Below the pieces are notes generated by a model, which had not been told where the DNA came from, made no database searches, and was given only the letters and a program-made list of their open reading frames with translations. From NCBI RefSeq assembly GCF_042660705.1, contig NZ_JBHSUQ010000001.1: DNA of 64,000 nt. One strand, given 5' to 3'. Of this stretch, positions 10,178 to 19,476 are shown in pieces (position 1 is the first letter of the stretch; each line of letters begins with the position of its first letter). Source of the stretch: Undibacterium_A arcticum. Its GTDB lineage: Bacteria; Pseudomonadota; Gammaproteobacteria; Burkholderiales; Burkholderiaceae_D. A program made the position numbers and the translations under genes.

Positions 10178-10343
10178 CAAGGTCTGATTGAGCGACACTG
10201 TCCACCATCCACAAAAGCTGAATTCGTTACGTCAGACATTTCTCGCATTTTTACGGGAGCACCAACCGATCGTTCCATTTGGATGATGGTTGGTGGTGTC
10301 TAATCGTGGTGCCTTTGGATCGCTTCGCCACTATGCCGATCGG

Positions 10344-10418
10344 ACATTCGCCACCACGGTGACCGTCGTCGGCCATACTGACAATATCGGCAGCTACACT
10401 CGCGCAACGGCCACATTG
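10344..10418 (+). pseudogene. Possible remnant of an OmpA C-terminal domain
   Basis: The plus-strand reading contains TTVTVVGHTDNIGSYTRATA, which resembles the peptidoglycan-binding core of OmpA domains (V-x-G-H-T-D-x-x-G-S), but the flanks do not continue as an OmpA domain and there is no start with a ribosome binding site. The remaining part of 10178-10611 shows nothing else I can name. It could be chance similarity. Confidence 0.3.
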
Positions 10419-10611
10419 CCCGTGACGGTGAAATTAGCAACAAATCAGTCTCATCCTCGGTCAGTAAAACACCGCGCGTCGACATGCCTCTGATGGCGTG
10501 AAGAACTCGCCGCTTTTTCTCGTGCTCCAGATCTGGTGCCAGCACAGACAGTGAGCGTTCCCAGACTTGCCGTCGGTGCAAAGCTCCAATAGAGTCCGCG
10601 GCAATAAAAAA

Positions 10612-10632
10612 ACCGCCCCAATCTGGGGCGGT
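10612..10632 (-). terminator. Rho-independent terminator of the YXWGXW gene
   Basis: On the minus strand ACCGCCCCA, loop GAT, TGGGGCGGT, followed by a T run (the A run at 10605-10611 on the plus strand). It lies 32 bases beyond the stop codon. Confidence 0.9.
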
Positions 10633-10664
10633 TCGATTCAGCTTTGACAAGCCGCGTTACGAAC

Positions 10665-11132
10665 TCAATTGCGGCGCGGGTCGTTCGGCTTGCGGTCTTG
10701 ACGATTGGGTACGCCATCGCCGTCACGGTCATGGTCCATACGGTTAGGAATGCCATCATGGTCACGGTCGCCATGACCATTGCCCCGATTTCCGTTTTCG
10801 TTTCGGTTGTCATGGCGTTCGCCGTGCTGCCATCCACCGCGGTTCAGGCGCCAGCCATCATTGTCTTGTTGCCATTCGGGACGCTGATAGTATTGGCCGA
10901 CGCGTACGCGTTCCCAGTGACCTGCAGTCCATACATGCCTTCCGCCATTCCAATTCCAATAACCAGGCGCCCATTCCTGTCCTCGGCGCGGGGCCGGAAC
11001 GACTTCATATCTGACCGGAGGAGGGGCGTTACCAATAATGACATTGACACCTACTTGCGCGACCGCTTGCGTAGGGATAACAGCAGCAGTACTGAGAATA
11101 ATTGCTGCAGCGGTATAGAGAATGCGTTTCAT
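10665..11132 (-). CDS. YXWGXW-repeat exported protein with calcium-binding-like Asp repeats
   Basis: Predicted exported protein of 155 residues. ATG at 11132 follows GGAGATTGGT. The signal peptide (LYTAAAIILSTAAVIPTQAVA-QV) is followed by NVIIGNAPPPVRYEVVPAP, then two W-x-x-G-(Y/H)-W units (WAPGYWNWNGG, WTAGHWERVR) typical of the YXWGXW/BcpO-like family found in proteobacterial envelopes. The C-terminus is Asn/Gly/Asp-rich with DHDGIPNRMD and DGDGVPNRQD, resembling thrombospondin type 3 / EF-like calcium-binding repeats. Function unknown; an envelope role is likely. It lies among stress genes and has its own terminator. A degenerate palindrome (GGCAGA half only) lies near 11314-11333, about 190 bp upstream. 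Confidence 0.8.
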   Translation of the reverse strand: MKRILYTAAAIILSTAAVIPTQAVAQVGVNVIIGNAPPPVRYEVVPAPRRGQEWAPGYWNWNGGRHVWTAGHWERVRVGQYYQRPEWQQDNDGWRLNRGGWQHGERHDNRNENGNRGNGHGDRDHDGIPNRMDHDRDGDGVPNRQDRKPNDPRRN

Positions 11133-11253
11133 ACCAATCTCCAATCGAAGTTGTATTTGCACGGAAAGACGGGCGCGTGCGGTGCTGGGCTGTTCCGATA
11201 CGTTTGCCAATCCGTGCACCGCATGACAGTTATTTGAGCCAGTGGCGGCCCCG

Positions 11254-11288
11254 CAAAGAGAACGTTCCGCATGCGTGCGCTCTCTTTG
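11254..11288. terminator. Hairpin between BON and YXWGXW genes
   Basis: CAAAGAGA at 11254-11261 pairs with TCTCTTTG at 11281-11288 (8 bp, 19-base loop). It follows the BON gene on the minus strand by about 50 bases; no T run beyond the stem, so termination is only probable. Confidence 0.5.
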
Positions 11289-11339
11289 ACGACGTCTTAG
11301 TGGGTACTTCGTCTGCCGCTATGCGCGCCAACGTAGCGA

Positions 11340-11650
11340 TTACTTCAGACGCATGTCGTTCTTGACTGATTTCACGCCATCGACCCCACGCGCCACGTTC
11401 ACGGCTGTGACGATGTTGTCTTCGGAACGCACGAAGCCACTCAGTTGGACCGCGCCCTTGAAGGTTTCGACGTTGATTTCAGCGACCTTCAAGGATGGCT
11501 CTTTCAGGATCGCGGCCTTGACGCTGGTCGTGATCACGGAGTCGTCGACATATTGGCCCGTGCTTTCTTGTTTGGCGTTGAGGCGCAACCGACGACAGCC
11601 GTCAACATGAGCGCGGTGATCAGTGTGGATACAATTTTGAGGTTTTTCAT
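11340..11650 (-). CDS. BON-domain lipoprotein, one frame break
   Basis: Predicted periplasmic lipoprotein of about 103 residues with one BON domain (a phospholipid-binding fold found in OsmY and secretins). ATG at 11650; the signal peptide ends in LTAVVGC (lipidated Cys about 22). After the frame break the BON domain reads DDSVITTSVKAAILKEPSL, VETFKGAVQLSGFV, VARGVDGVKSVKNDMRLK. The break lies near 11575, where an A run is one base short (CASTP-K-QESTGQYVDDS after repair). OsmY/BON proteins are typically induced by osmotic and envelope stress. A Crp-like palindrome lies 206 bp upstream. Confidence 0.85.
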
Positions 11651-11855
11651 TTTGATATTCCTGGTTGGGGTTTGAAGTGCTTTTCCTGGCACCCCATTGC
11701 CGCAGAGTGCAGATAGGGGGTGAACTTTCTCAAGATGTTGCATCTTGCGCATACTGCGACTGTAGTAAATCTTGTTTCGCATGCTTGACTGCGAATGCGA
11801 TGCTGTTGTGCGGCTATGCTATGACACGAGACTAAGGTGTAAATCGATCCAGGTC

Positions 11856-11871
11856 TGTACGCTAACGCACA
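11856..11871. promoter_or_regulatory. Crp/Fnr-type palindrome, site 6
   Basis: TGTAC-GCTAAC-GCACA, followed by CAG. It lies 206 bp upstream of the BON lipoprotein and overlaps the stop codon of the 55-residue minus-strand gene. Confidence 0.45.
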
Positions 11872-12029
11872 CAGCAACGCAGGTATTCACCAGCTGGCGC
11901 AATCGGACGGCGCCATTCGACCCGTCGTACTTCGGCGAACAGTTGCACAGCCAGAGCCACGCCCACTACCAGGGTAATCAATGCCGAGACCGACACCGTG
12001 GCAGGTACGCGGCGAAATAGTCTGTGCAT
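11862..12029 (-). CDS. Small single-span membrane protein, 55 residues
   Basis: Short gene not similar to anything I recognise. ATG at 12029 is preceded by GAGGG seven bases upstream, a good ribosome binding site. The protein begins MHRLFRRVPATVSVSA and has one hydrophobic segment (about residues 15-32: SALITLVVGVALAVQLF), then a basic tail with RRVEWRRP and a Cys-Cys near the end. Positive residues before and after the segment do not fix the topology. Found upstream of the BON gene on the same strand, 211 bases away. It may be real or chance; the start signal and membrane segment are the only support. Confidence 0.45.
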   Translation of the reverse strand: MHRLFRRVPATVSVSALITLVVGVALAVQLFAEVRRVEWRRPIAPAGEYLRCCVR

Positions 12030-12117
12030 GGTTGACCCTCAAGAAATGCGTGTCGGGATCGATTAACAATAACGCAGGGATCAGGAAACGCCACCATAGG
12101 ACTTGATACTCGCCAGG

Positions 12118-12133
12118 CGTGCGCTAGCGTACG
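12118..12133. promoter_or_regulatory. Crp/Fnr-type palindrome, site 7, upstream of the Crp/Fnr-family gene
   Basis: CGTGC-GCTAGC-GTACG, perfectly symmetric over 14 of 16 bases. It lies 203 bp upstream of the Crp/Fnr-family gene and 89 bp upstream of the divergent 55-residue gene. A second, compressed copy (TGTGC-GGTA-GCACA) lies at 12195-12208. The arrangement suggests autoregulation. Confidence 0.5.
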
Positions 12134-12335
12134 TCTGGCCGGTTTTGGGGGCGGCGCACCACTGAAATTTCCTTTTACACAATGCCAGTCCTGATGTGCG
12201 GTAGCACAGACGACAGCGCGTAAGGCGCAGTACCATACAGATGGACAGGGGGGTGTGTTACCTTGTCGGGGGCCGCATTCGTTCGGGCGCCGTTTTACAT
12301 CCCACTAATTACAGACTGGAAGCAGGAAATCTGAT

Positions 12336-13085
12336 ATGTCCAGCATGCATGATCCGAACCAAAATCACCTGCTGGCAGCTTTACTCGACGCGGAATTCGG
12401 CCGCCTTGCGCCACATCTGGAATTGATTCCGATGCTGCTCGGCGATGTACTCTATGAGTCCGGTGGCAAGCTGCAGTACGTGTATTTTCCAACCACATCA
12501 ATCGTCTCGCTGCACTATGTCCTCGAAAATGGAGGCTCGTCGGAAATTGCCGGCGTTGGCAATGAGGGCGTATTGGGGATTTCTCTTTTCATGGGCGGCG
12601 ACACGACGCCGAGCCGCGCCGTGGTGCAGACGGGAGGACATGGCTACCGTCTCAAGTCCCAAATATTGATGGAGGAATTCAATCGTGCCGGGCCGGTGTT
12701 GCGGCTATTGCTGCGCTACACCCAGGCGCTGATCACGCAAATGTCGCAAACCGCCGTGTGCAATCGTCATCATTCGGTGGAGCAGCAATTATGCCGCTGG
12801 CTGCTGCTTACCCTGGATCGTTTGCCCTCGAACGAATTGACGATGACCCAGGAATTGATCGCCAATATGCTGGGCGTACGGCGCGAAGGAGTGACCGAGG
12901 CGGCCGGGAAATTGCAAAGCTACGGATTTATCCGCTATCGACGCGGCCATATCACCGTGTTGGACCGGGCCGGTTTGGAGGGCGGTGTCTGCGAATGTTA
13001 TGACGTCGTGAAGAAAGAATTCGCCCGTTTGCTGTCCGATGTGCACCAGCGCCAAGGCAAGCCGGCGGCGAGCGGCATGGCCTGA
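12336..13085 (+). CDS. Crp/Fnr-family transcription regulator
   Basis: Cytosolic DNA-binding regulator of 249 residues. ATG at 12336 is preceded by GCAGGAA. Residues 20-140 form the double-stranded beta-helix sensor domain (VLYESGGKLQYVYFPTTSIVSL, GNEGVLGISLFMGG), without the canonical cyclic-nucleotide R-S motif of E. coli Crp and without the N-terminal cysteine cluster of FNR, so the ligand is unknown. Residues 150-225 carry the winged helix-turn-helix (MTQELIANMLGVRREGVTEAAGKLQSYGFI); the recognition helix has Arg-Arg-Glu where Crp has Ser-Arg-Glu. Such degenerate Crp/Fnr paralogues are numerous in this family of bacteria. Its own upstream region carries the palindrome seen before the neighbouring stress genes, making it the best local candidate for the regulator of that motif (inference). 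Confidence 0.88.
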   Translation: MSSMHDPNQNHLLAALLDAEFGRLAPHLELIPMLLGDVLYESGGKLQYVYFPTTSIVSLHYVLENGGSSEIAGVGNEGVLGISLFMGGDTTPSRAVVQTGGHGYRLKSQILMEEFNRAGPVLRLLLRYTQALITQMSQTAVCNRHHSVEQQLCRWLLLTLDRLPSNELTMTQELIANMLGVRREGVTEAAGKLQSYGFIRYRRGHITVLDRAGLEGGVCECYDVVKKEFARLLSDVHQRQGKPAASGMA

Positions 13086-13224
13086 CACCGAGGAAACTGG
13101 CATCAGGGAGAGGACGTGTTGATCGATAGCGAATACCGGACGAAGCGCCAGGCGTTGCGGCTGCGCCGTCACCTTGTTTGAGCCGAGGCTAGCGCTCTTT
13201 GTAAGTTAATCAAAGTCAGAATTT

Positions 13225-15514
13225 ATGTACAAAATGGAAAAAATGTCGGTCGAGCGCCTTATGTTGATCGGTCTCGGGATGACACTGGCAGTTCTGCTCC
13301 TGGTCGGTGGTATCGCGTGGAACAGGGCCGCGCCACCGGTCGCCGCTTTCATCGGGGCCAGTATCGTCTTGCTGCTCGCTTTCCTGGCACTGCTGAATGT
13401 GCGGATACGAGGGTTGATGCGCGGCCGTTTGGCGGTCGGACATGCAATGCACGAGGTACGGGAGCCATTGCTTAAAGCGGGCGCATTGCAGGATGCCATT
13501 TTCAACAGCGCCAATTTCTCCAGTATCGCCACCGACGCCCAGGGCGTGATTCAGATTTCAACGTCGGCGCCGAACGCATGCTCGGTTACAAGGCGGCGGA
13601 CGTGGTGGACAAGATCACACCGGCCGGCATCTCAGATGCGCAAGAAGTGGTCGCGCGGGCAGCGGCTCTGAGCCTGGAATTGGACACCCCGATCACGCCG
13701 GGTTTCGAGGCGCTGGTGTTCAAGGCCTCACGCGGCATTGAAGATATTTATGAACTGACCTATATCCGTAAGGATGGCAGCCGCTTTCCGGCGATCGTTT
13801 CCGTCACCGCGCTGCGGGATGCGCAAGAAAAAGTGATCGGCTACCTCTTGATCGGCACCGATAACACGGCGCGCAAGCAGGTCGAGGCGGAGCAGGCGCT
13901 GCTCGACCAGCGTTTGCGCGATCAGCAGTTTTACACGCGCTCATTGATTGAATCGAATATCGACGCATTGATGACGACCGATCCGCGCGGCATCATTAGC
14001 GACGTCAACCAGCAGATGGAAGCGCTGACCGGCTGCACGCGCGATGAATTGATCGGGGCACCGTTCAAGAACTATTTTACCGATCCGGAGCGGGCCGAGG
14101 CGGCCATCACGCGTGCGCTGCGCGAAGGCAAGGTTACCAACTACGAGCTGACTGCCCATGCCAGGGATGGCAAGGAAACGGTAGTCTCGTACAACGCGAC
14201 CACCTTCCATGACCGCGACCGCAAGTTGCAAGGCGTTTTCGCGGCAGCCCGTGATGTCACCGATCGCAAGCAATTCGAACATACGCTGCAAGAAAATAAC
14301 GTCGAACTGGAAAGTGCAAAGGCGGCCGCAGAAAAGGCCAACTTGGCGAAATCGGAATTTCTGTCCAGCATGAGCCATGAATTGCGTACGCCGCTTAATG
14401 CAGTGCTCGGATTTGCGCAGTTGATGGCATCCGAGACGCCCCCGCCCTCATCGGCGCAGAAGCTGTCGATCGATCAGATCTTGCAGGCCGGTTGGTATCT
14501 GCTGCGCCTGATTAATGAAATCCTCGATCTGGCGATGATCGAATCGGGCAAAGTGACGATGTCGCAAGAAGCGATGTCGCTCACCGATGTGCTGCAAGAT
14601 TGTCAGGCAATGATTGAGCCGCAGGCGGATAAGCGCGGGATACAGATGACGTTCCCGCGTTTTGATAATCTGTTCTATGTACATGCCGATCGTACCAGGG
14701 TCAAGCAGGTGATGATCAATTTGCTGTCGAATGCGATTAAATATAATCAGGGCGGTGGCGCGGTCATTGTCCAGTGCGCGATGAGTGGCGAAAATCGGGT
14801 GCGCGTCAGCGTTAAGGATACCGGAGCTGGCTTGACGCCGGAGCAGGTGGCGCAACTATTCCAGCCGTTCAATCGGCTTGGGCAAGAGAGCGGTACCGAA
14901 GAAGGCACCGGCATCGGCCTGGTCGTCACCAAGCAACTGGTCGAGTTGATGCATGGCGTCATCGGCGTCGAAAGCAGTGCCGGTGTCGGCAGCGTATTTT
15001 GGGTCGAATTAGCTGCGGCGAGCGCGCCGGAGCTGGCGCCTGGCAGCAGCGGCGAGATCGGCGCGGATGAACCGGGTGATGTGGTGGCGCACGCATTGTC
15101 GTCCCAGCGCACGTTACTTTATGTCGAGGACAATCCGGCAAATTTGGCGCTGGTCGAGCAATTGATTGCGCGGCGCAGCGATTTGAAATTGTTGACGGCC
15201 ATTGATGGTCATCTGGGCATTCAGCTGGCGCGCGCCTATCAGCCGGACGTGATTTTGATGGATATTAATTTGCCCGGCATCAGTGGTTTTGGCGCCTTGC
15301 AGATTTGCACGACGATCCGGCAACAGCCCACATCCCAGTCATGGCGCTATCAGCCAATGCTGTTCCGCGCGATATCGAGAAGGGGTTGGAGGCTGGGTTC
15401 TTCCGCTATTTGACAAAGCCGATCAAGGTCCTCGAGTTTATGGATGCACTTGATGTCGCTTTGCATTATGCGGCGGAAAATGGCTTGGCAAGCGAATCAC
15501 AGACAGTAAAGTAA
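13225..15514 (+). CDS. Membrane hybrid sensor histidine kinase, two frame breaks
   Basis: Sensor kinase of about 763 residues after repair. Start ATG at 13225. Two N-terminal membrane segments (about residues 10-30 and 38-58), two PAS domains (about 85-215 and 225-355, with RKDGSRFPAIVSVTALRD and GRDGKETV-like patterns), a HisKA domain with SSMSHELRTPLNAVLGFA, an HATPase domain (NLLSNAIKYNQGG, KDTGAGL, GTGIGL) and a C-terminal receiver (YVEDNPANLALV, DVILMDINLPGISG, TKPIKV). The frame breaks near 13558 (T run one short, IQIFNVGAERML) and near 15302 (one base missing, LQILHDDPATAHIP). It is followed closely by a response regulator, so the two form a two-component pair; the signal is unknown. 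Confidence 0.88.
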
Positions 15515-15555
15515 TTCCGCTGAATAATAGTTGGACGATTTTTGGGAAGAATGCA

Positions 15556-16737
15556 ATGCTTGAAGCATCCGAGGTTCTAAACGCCAGCATCTTGATCGTC
15601 GATGACCAAGCAGCCAATGTCAGGTTGTTGGAACAAATGTTGCGCAATGCAGGTTACCAACGCATCACATCGACGACGGATCCACGCGCGGTCTGCACCT
15701 TGCATTCGGCGCATCGCTATGACTTGATTTTGCTCGATTTGCAAATGCCCGACATGGATGGATTCCAGGTCATGGAAGGCTTGAAGGCTATCGAGACGGA
15801 CGGTTATTTGCCGGTGCTGGTCATTACGGCGCAACCAGGTCACAAGCTGCGCGCGCTGCAAGCGGGGGCCAAAGACTTCATCAGCAAGCCATTCGATCTG
15901 GTCGAAGTACAGACACGTATCCACAATATGCTGGAAGTGCGGCTGTTGTATCAAAAGCTGGACAATTACAACAAGCTGCTGGAACAAGCAGTGCAAGAAC
16001 GCACCGCCGAATTGCGCGAGAGTGAAGCCCGCTTCAAGAGTTTTACGGAACTGTCATCAGACTGGTATTGGGAGCAAGACTCACAAGGACAATTTACCAA
16101 AGTTTCTGGCCCGGTCAGTGAAATGCTCGGCCTCGGACCGGACGACATACTGGGCGCTACCAGCACGGTGTTGGCAGGGTGGAATGTGGCCGAGCGCGCG
16201 TTGCTACATGCCAACATCGCCGCCCGTCGCCCCTTCCTCGATTTCGCCTACAGTCGCAGCAATGCCGACGGCACGATGCAATATCTGCAAGTGAGCGGGG
16301 AGCCGATGTTCGATTCAGCCAGCCGTTTTATCGGCTATCGTGGGATCGGCATGGAGGTCACAGACCGCAGGCGTCCGGACCAGGAACAAATGCGTTTTCG
16401 CAGTGCCATGGATGTGATCGATCAGGGCGTTTGTTTGCTCGATCGCGCGAGCATGCGCTTGATCGATGCCAATGAGACGGTTTGCCGCATGTCGGGTTAT
16501 AGCCGGAACGAGTTGTTCGCCGTGGACCTGGCCGATTTCGGCATCGGCAGCAGCGAGTACTTGGCGACCATCTTTGATGCGTTGATCTCAGGTGGGCCAA
16601 CGTACACGCAGACAGCGGAATTGCGACGCAACGACGGTTCGCCACTGGCCGCCATGATCGATTGGCGCGCATTGAAGGTGGTCGACACTTGGATCATTGT
16701 CGGCGTGATCAGCGCCGGTAGTAAACAGGACAGGTGA
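15556..16737 (+). CDS. Response regulator with receiver and PAS domains
   Basis: Cytosolic protein of 393 residues. Residues 10-125 form a receiver (ILIVDDQAANVRLLEQML, phospho-acceptor Asp in LILLDLQMPDMDG, Thr and Lys in VITAQ and ISKPF). A short coiled coil (LYQKLDNYNKLLEQAVQERTAELRESE) leads to a PAS domain (about 150-265, SDWYWEQDSQGQFTKVSGPVSEMLG) and a second PAS-like domain (about 280-385, DQGVCLLDRASMRLIDANETVCRMSGY). There is no GGDEF, EAL or DNA-binding output, so it may signal through protein contacts or be a sensor adaptor. It lies 41 bases after the hybrid kinase and is probably cotranscribed with it. Confidence 0.85.
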   Translation: MLEASEVLNASILIVDDQAANVRLLEQMLRNAGYQRITSTTDPRAVCTLHSAHRYDLILLDLQMPDMDGFQVMEGLKAIETDGYLPVLVITAQPGHKLRALQAGAKDFISKPFDLVEVQTRIHNMLEVRLLYQKLDNYNKLLEQAVQERTAELRESEARFKSFTELSSDWYWEQDSQGQFTKVSGPVSEMLGLGPDDILGATSTVLAGWNVAERALLHANIAARRPFLDFAYSRSNADGTMQYLQVSGEPMFDSASRFIGYRGIGMEVTDRRRPDQEQMRFRSAMDVIDQGVCLLDRASMRLIDANETVCRMSGYSRNELFAVDLADFGIGSSEYLATIFDALISGGPTYTQTAELRRNDGSPLAAMIDWRALKVVDTWIIVGVISAGSKQDR

Positions 16738-16752
16738 CGGATTGTCACCTGT
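16730..16752 (+). terminator. Hairpin at the end of the response regulator gene
   Basis: ACAGGTGAC, loop GGATT, GTCACCTGT: a perfect 9-bp stem that includes the stop codon. Followed by TATTC, a weak T content, so a possible intrinsic terminator. Confidence 0.55.
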
Positions 16753-16936
16753 TATTCGGTGCCTGCAATTTCCGATCTATGGGTCATCTATGGGTCAGCG
16801 CCTTCTTCGCAGTTTCTCGCGCAATGCTGTATCCGGCTATTTCCCGCGTCGGAACACGCTCAGCTGAAAACCCTCTGCGAGCTTGACACCTCTTGCGTAC
16901 GCCAGCTAATGTGATGCGGTTTTTTTTCATTGCTGC

Positions 16937-17637
16937 TTACACACCCAGGTAGCGTGACAGGGTATCGGATGCATTCAACAACGTTATCGATTCATCCGCT
17001 AGCACGATTTGTCCTTTTTCCAAGACCACCGCCACATCGGTATGAGCAAGAACAGATCGATAGTTACGGTCTACGATCAGCGTGCTGATCCCTGTTTGAC
17101 TTATTTGCTTGATCACGCGCCAGATTTCCTGGACGATCAGCGGCGCCAAGCCTTCGGTGGCCTCGTCAAGTATCAGCAGATCGGGATTCGTCATCAACGC
17201 CCGACCAATGGATAACATTTGCTGTTCGCCGCCAGACAGCTGTTGTCCGCCGTGGTCGAGTCGCTCTGTTAGTCTTGGGAAGGTTTCCAGCACCCGCCCG
17301 TAAGTCCAGTCGCATCGGCCTGCAGCGCCAAGCCGCGCACTCATCACCAGATTTCTCTTACTGAAAGATTGGGAAATATCCCCCGACCTTCCGGTACATA
17401 GCCGATGCCCAGGCGCGCCATGCGTTCTGGTGACGAACCTGTCACCTCTTTATCGCGCCATAGTATTCGGCCTGATGCAGCAGGGACGAAGCCCATCAAG
17501 CTGCGGATCAGTGTGGTCTTGCCCATGCCATTACGGCCCAGTAGTCCGACTGCTTTTCCTTCGGGGATATCAAGATCGACGCCATGCAAAATATGGCTGT
17601 CACCGTAGTAGGTATTGAGCGATCTAATTTTTAGCAT
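16937..17637 (-). CDS. livF: Branched-chain-type ABC transporter ATPase LivF, one frame break
   Basis: Second ATPase of a hydrophobic amino acid/aromatic acid type importer, about 233 residues. ATG at 17637. Walker A GRNGMGKTT (about residue 37), signature LSGGEQQML, Walker B LLILDEATEGLAP, and GIGYVPEGRGIFPNLSV typical of LivF. The frame breaks at 17345-17350, where an A run is one base short (NLSVRENLVMSAR after repair). Last gene of the livKHMGF series; starts 7 bases after livG ends. Its place in a benzoate catabolic operon suggests the transporter imports benzoate or a related aromatic acid (inference). Confidence 0.92.
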
Positions 17638-17644
17638 GGTTGGC

Positions 17645-18418
17645 TTAATCTGAATGAGTTTCGCCTAGATAGGCCACTTTGACGTCGTTGTTGTTGCGGA
17701 TATTGTCTGGCACGTCCGTTGCGATCACTTGACCGTTCACCATCACAGTAATGCGGTCGGCAACACGAAACACCGCATCCATGTCATGTTCGACCAGCAA
17801 AATAGCATGTGCGGTTTTCAGCCTCTCAAGCATCGACAACATGCGATCGGTCTCTTCGGCCCCCATGCCTGCGAGCGGCTCGTCCAGTAGCAGTACCTTG
17901 GGATTGGTAGCAAGACACATTGCGATTTCCAGCTGGCGTTGCTGGCCGTGGCTAATGGTGCCAGCGATAAGATATGCGGAATCATGCAAGCCGGCAGATT
18001 CAATTGCATGCCATGCAGTCTCCATGCTATGCGGGCATGTTGCTGCCGCCTCCCATAGCATCCAGGGTCGTTGCGCTGCCGCTTGCGCGGCCAGGCGGCA
18101 GTTCTCGAGCACAGTGAACTTTGGAAATATTGTCGTGCGTTGGTAGCTGCGACCGATACCGGAACGCGCACGGCGCGCTTGCGACCATCCGGTAATATCG
18201 ATTCCGCTCAATTTAATTGCGCCGCCAGACGCCGCAAGCTCGCCGGACAACATGTTGATCAGGGTGGATTTGCCCGCGCCATTGGTGCCGATGACCGCAT
18301 GCACTTCACCGACGTGCAAATCTACCGACACACCGTTGACAGCAGCGAGGCCGCCGAAGCGACGTGTGAGTGCTGCCGCTTGCAACAGCGGCGGTGACGC
18401 AGAGGCAGCATTAATCAT
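17645..18418 (-). CDS. livG: Branched-chain-type ABC transporter ATPase LivG
   Basis: Cytosolic ATPase of 257 residues. Walker A GTNGAGKSTL (about residue 43), Q-loop region GRSYQRTTIFPKFTVLENC typical of LivG, signature SHGQQRQLEIAMCL, Walker B VLLLDEPLAGMGAEE, H-loop LLVEHDMDAVF, and a C-terminus DVKVAYLGE as in the family. Works with LivF to power the LivHM permeases. The start overlaps the end of livM, showing translational coupling. Intact, without frame breaks. Confidence 0.95.
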   Translation of the reverse strand: MINAASASPPLLQAAALTRRFGGLAAVNGVSVDLHVGEVHAVIGTNGAGKSTLINMLSGELAASGGAIKLSGIDITGWSQARRARSGIGRSYQRTTIFPKFTVLENCRLAAQAAAQRPWMLWEAAATCPHSMETAWHAIESAGLHDSAYLIAGTISHGQQRQLEIAMCLATNPKVLLLDEPLAGMGAEETDRMLSMLERLKTAHAILLVEHDMDAVFRVADRITVMVNGQVIATDVPDNIRNNNDVKVAYLGETHSD

Positions 18419-19473
18419 GAGGTGTCTCCGTATGGTGGCTGGGGTGGGGTGTCAACCGACGCTTGCCGGCTCTGCTGCGCTTCCATTGGGCGACCAGGCC
18501 GATCAAACCATTTGGCATGACGGCGACAAAATATCATCGTCAACCCCAGCGTCATTTGCCAGCTATGCGCGATCTGGCCGAAGATCGTTTCGGATGAATA
18601 AAATTCTTTCAGCAAGATAAACGCCGCAGCGCCAATGATGGCGCCGCGCAAGCTGCCCAAACCACCCAGAATAATCATCAGTAGTACCGCGCCGGATTCA
18701 TGCCACGACAGCAGCTCCGGATTGACGGCGCCATTTTTTGCAACCATCAAAAACCCCGCCAGGCCCGCCAGCATGGCGGCGATGACGAATGCGGCCAGCT
18801 TGTAGTGATACGTGTTGTAACCGGTTGCACGCATGCGCTGCTCGTTGGCGCGGATGCCAGCGAGTGCATGGCCGAAACGGGAGCGCTGAATCATCGCAAG
18901 CAATGCGTAGCTTGCCACCAGGCAGCCGATCACAAGAAAGTACATGTGCAGCGGCTTTTCAAGGTCAAGCAGGGTGAAGTCGCCAATGCGCAATGCCGGC
19001 CGGAACGTGAGGAAAATGCCATCGCTGCCACCGCCGATGGACGTGTCGTGAAACACGAAATAAGCCATCTGCGCAAACGCCAGCGTCACCATGATGAAAT
19101 ACACGCCTTTGGTGCGCAGGCTGAGCGCGCCGACGAAAAGCGCATAAGCGCCGGCGCCGAGCATCGCCAGCGGCAACAGCCAGCCGATCGAGGAAGCCGA
19201 AGAGTCAGACGATGCCAGTACCGTGATGTAAGCGGCAATGCCAAAGAATGCGGCATGCCCAAGACTGATCAGGCCGGTGGTGCCGACCAGCAGTTCCAGG
19301 CTCAGCGCAAAGATTGCGTAAATCACGATCTTCAGCACCAGATCCTGCAGATAGGACGACAGGAACATCGGTAGTGCGGCGAGTACGACGGCGACAGCCA
19401 CTGGCAGCAGCCAGTGCTGAATATTGCTGTGGGAACGCTTGATAGCCGGACTGGAGAGGGATGATATGGCCAT
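18411..19473 (-). CDS. livM: Branched-chain-type ABC transporter permease LivM, one frame break
   Basis: Inner-membrane permease of about 354 residues. Many hydrophobic segments; family patterns ALSLELLVGTTGLISLGHAAF, IGGGSDG, GYNTYHYKL and SWHESGAVLLMIILGGLGSLRG. Near the C-terminus the reading changes: at 18528-18531 a T run (minus strand) is one base short, and repair restores VAVMPNGLIGLVAQWK, the conserved LivM end. The repaired gene stops at 18411 and overlaps livG by 8 bases; unrepaired it would end at 18415 with an unrelated tail. Pairs with LivH to form the transmembrane channel. Confidence 0.92.
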
Positions 19474-19476
19474 GAT

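Noticed and set aside
11314..11333. Palindrome upstream of the YXWGXW gene as a full member of the motif family
   Set aside because: Only the right half matches (GGCAGA); the left half is not TGTGC-like, so it was left out of the eight sites.
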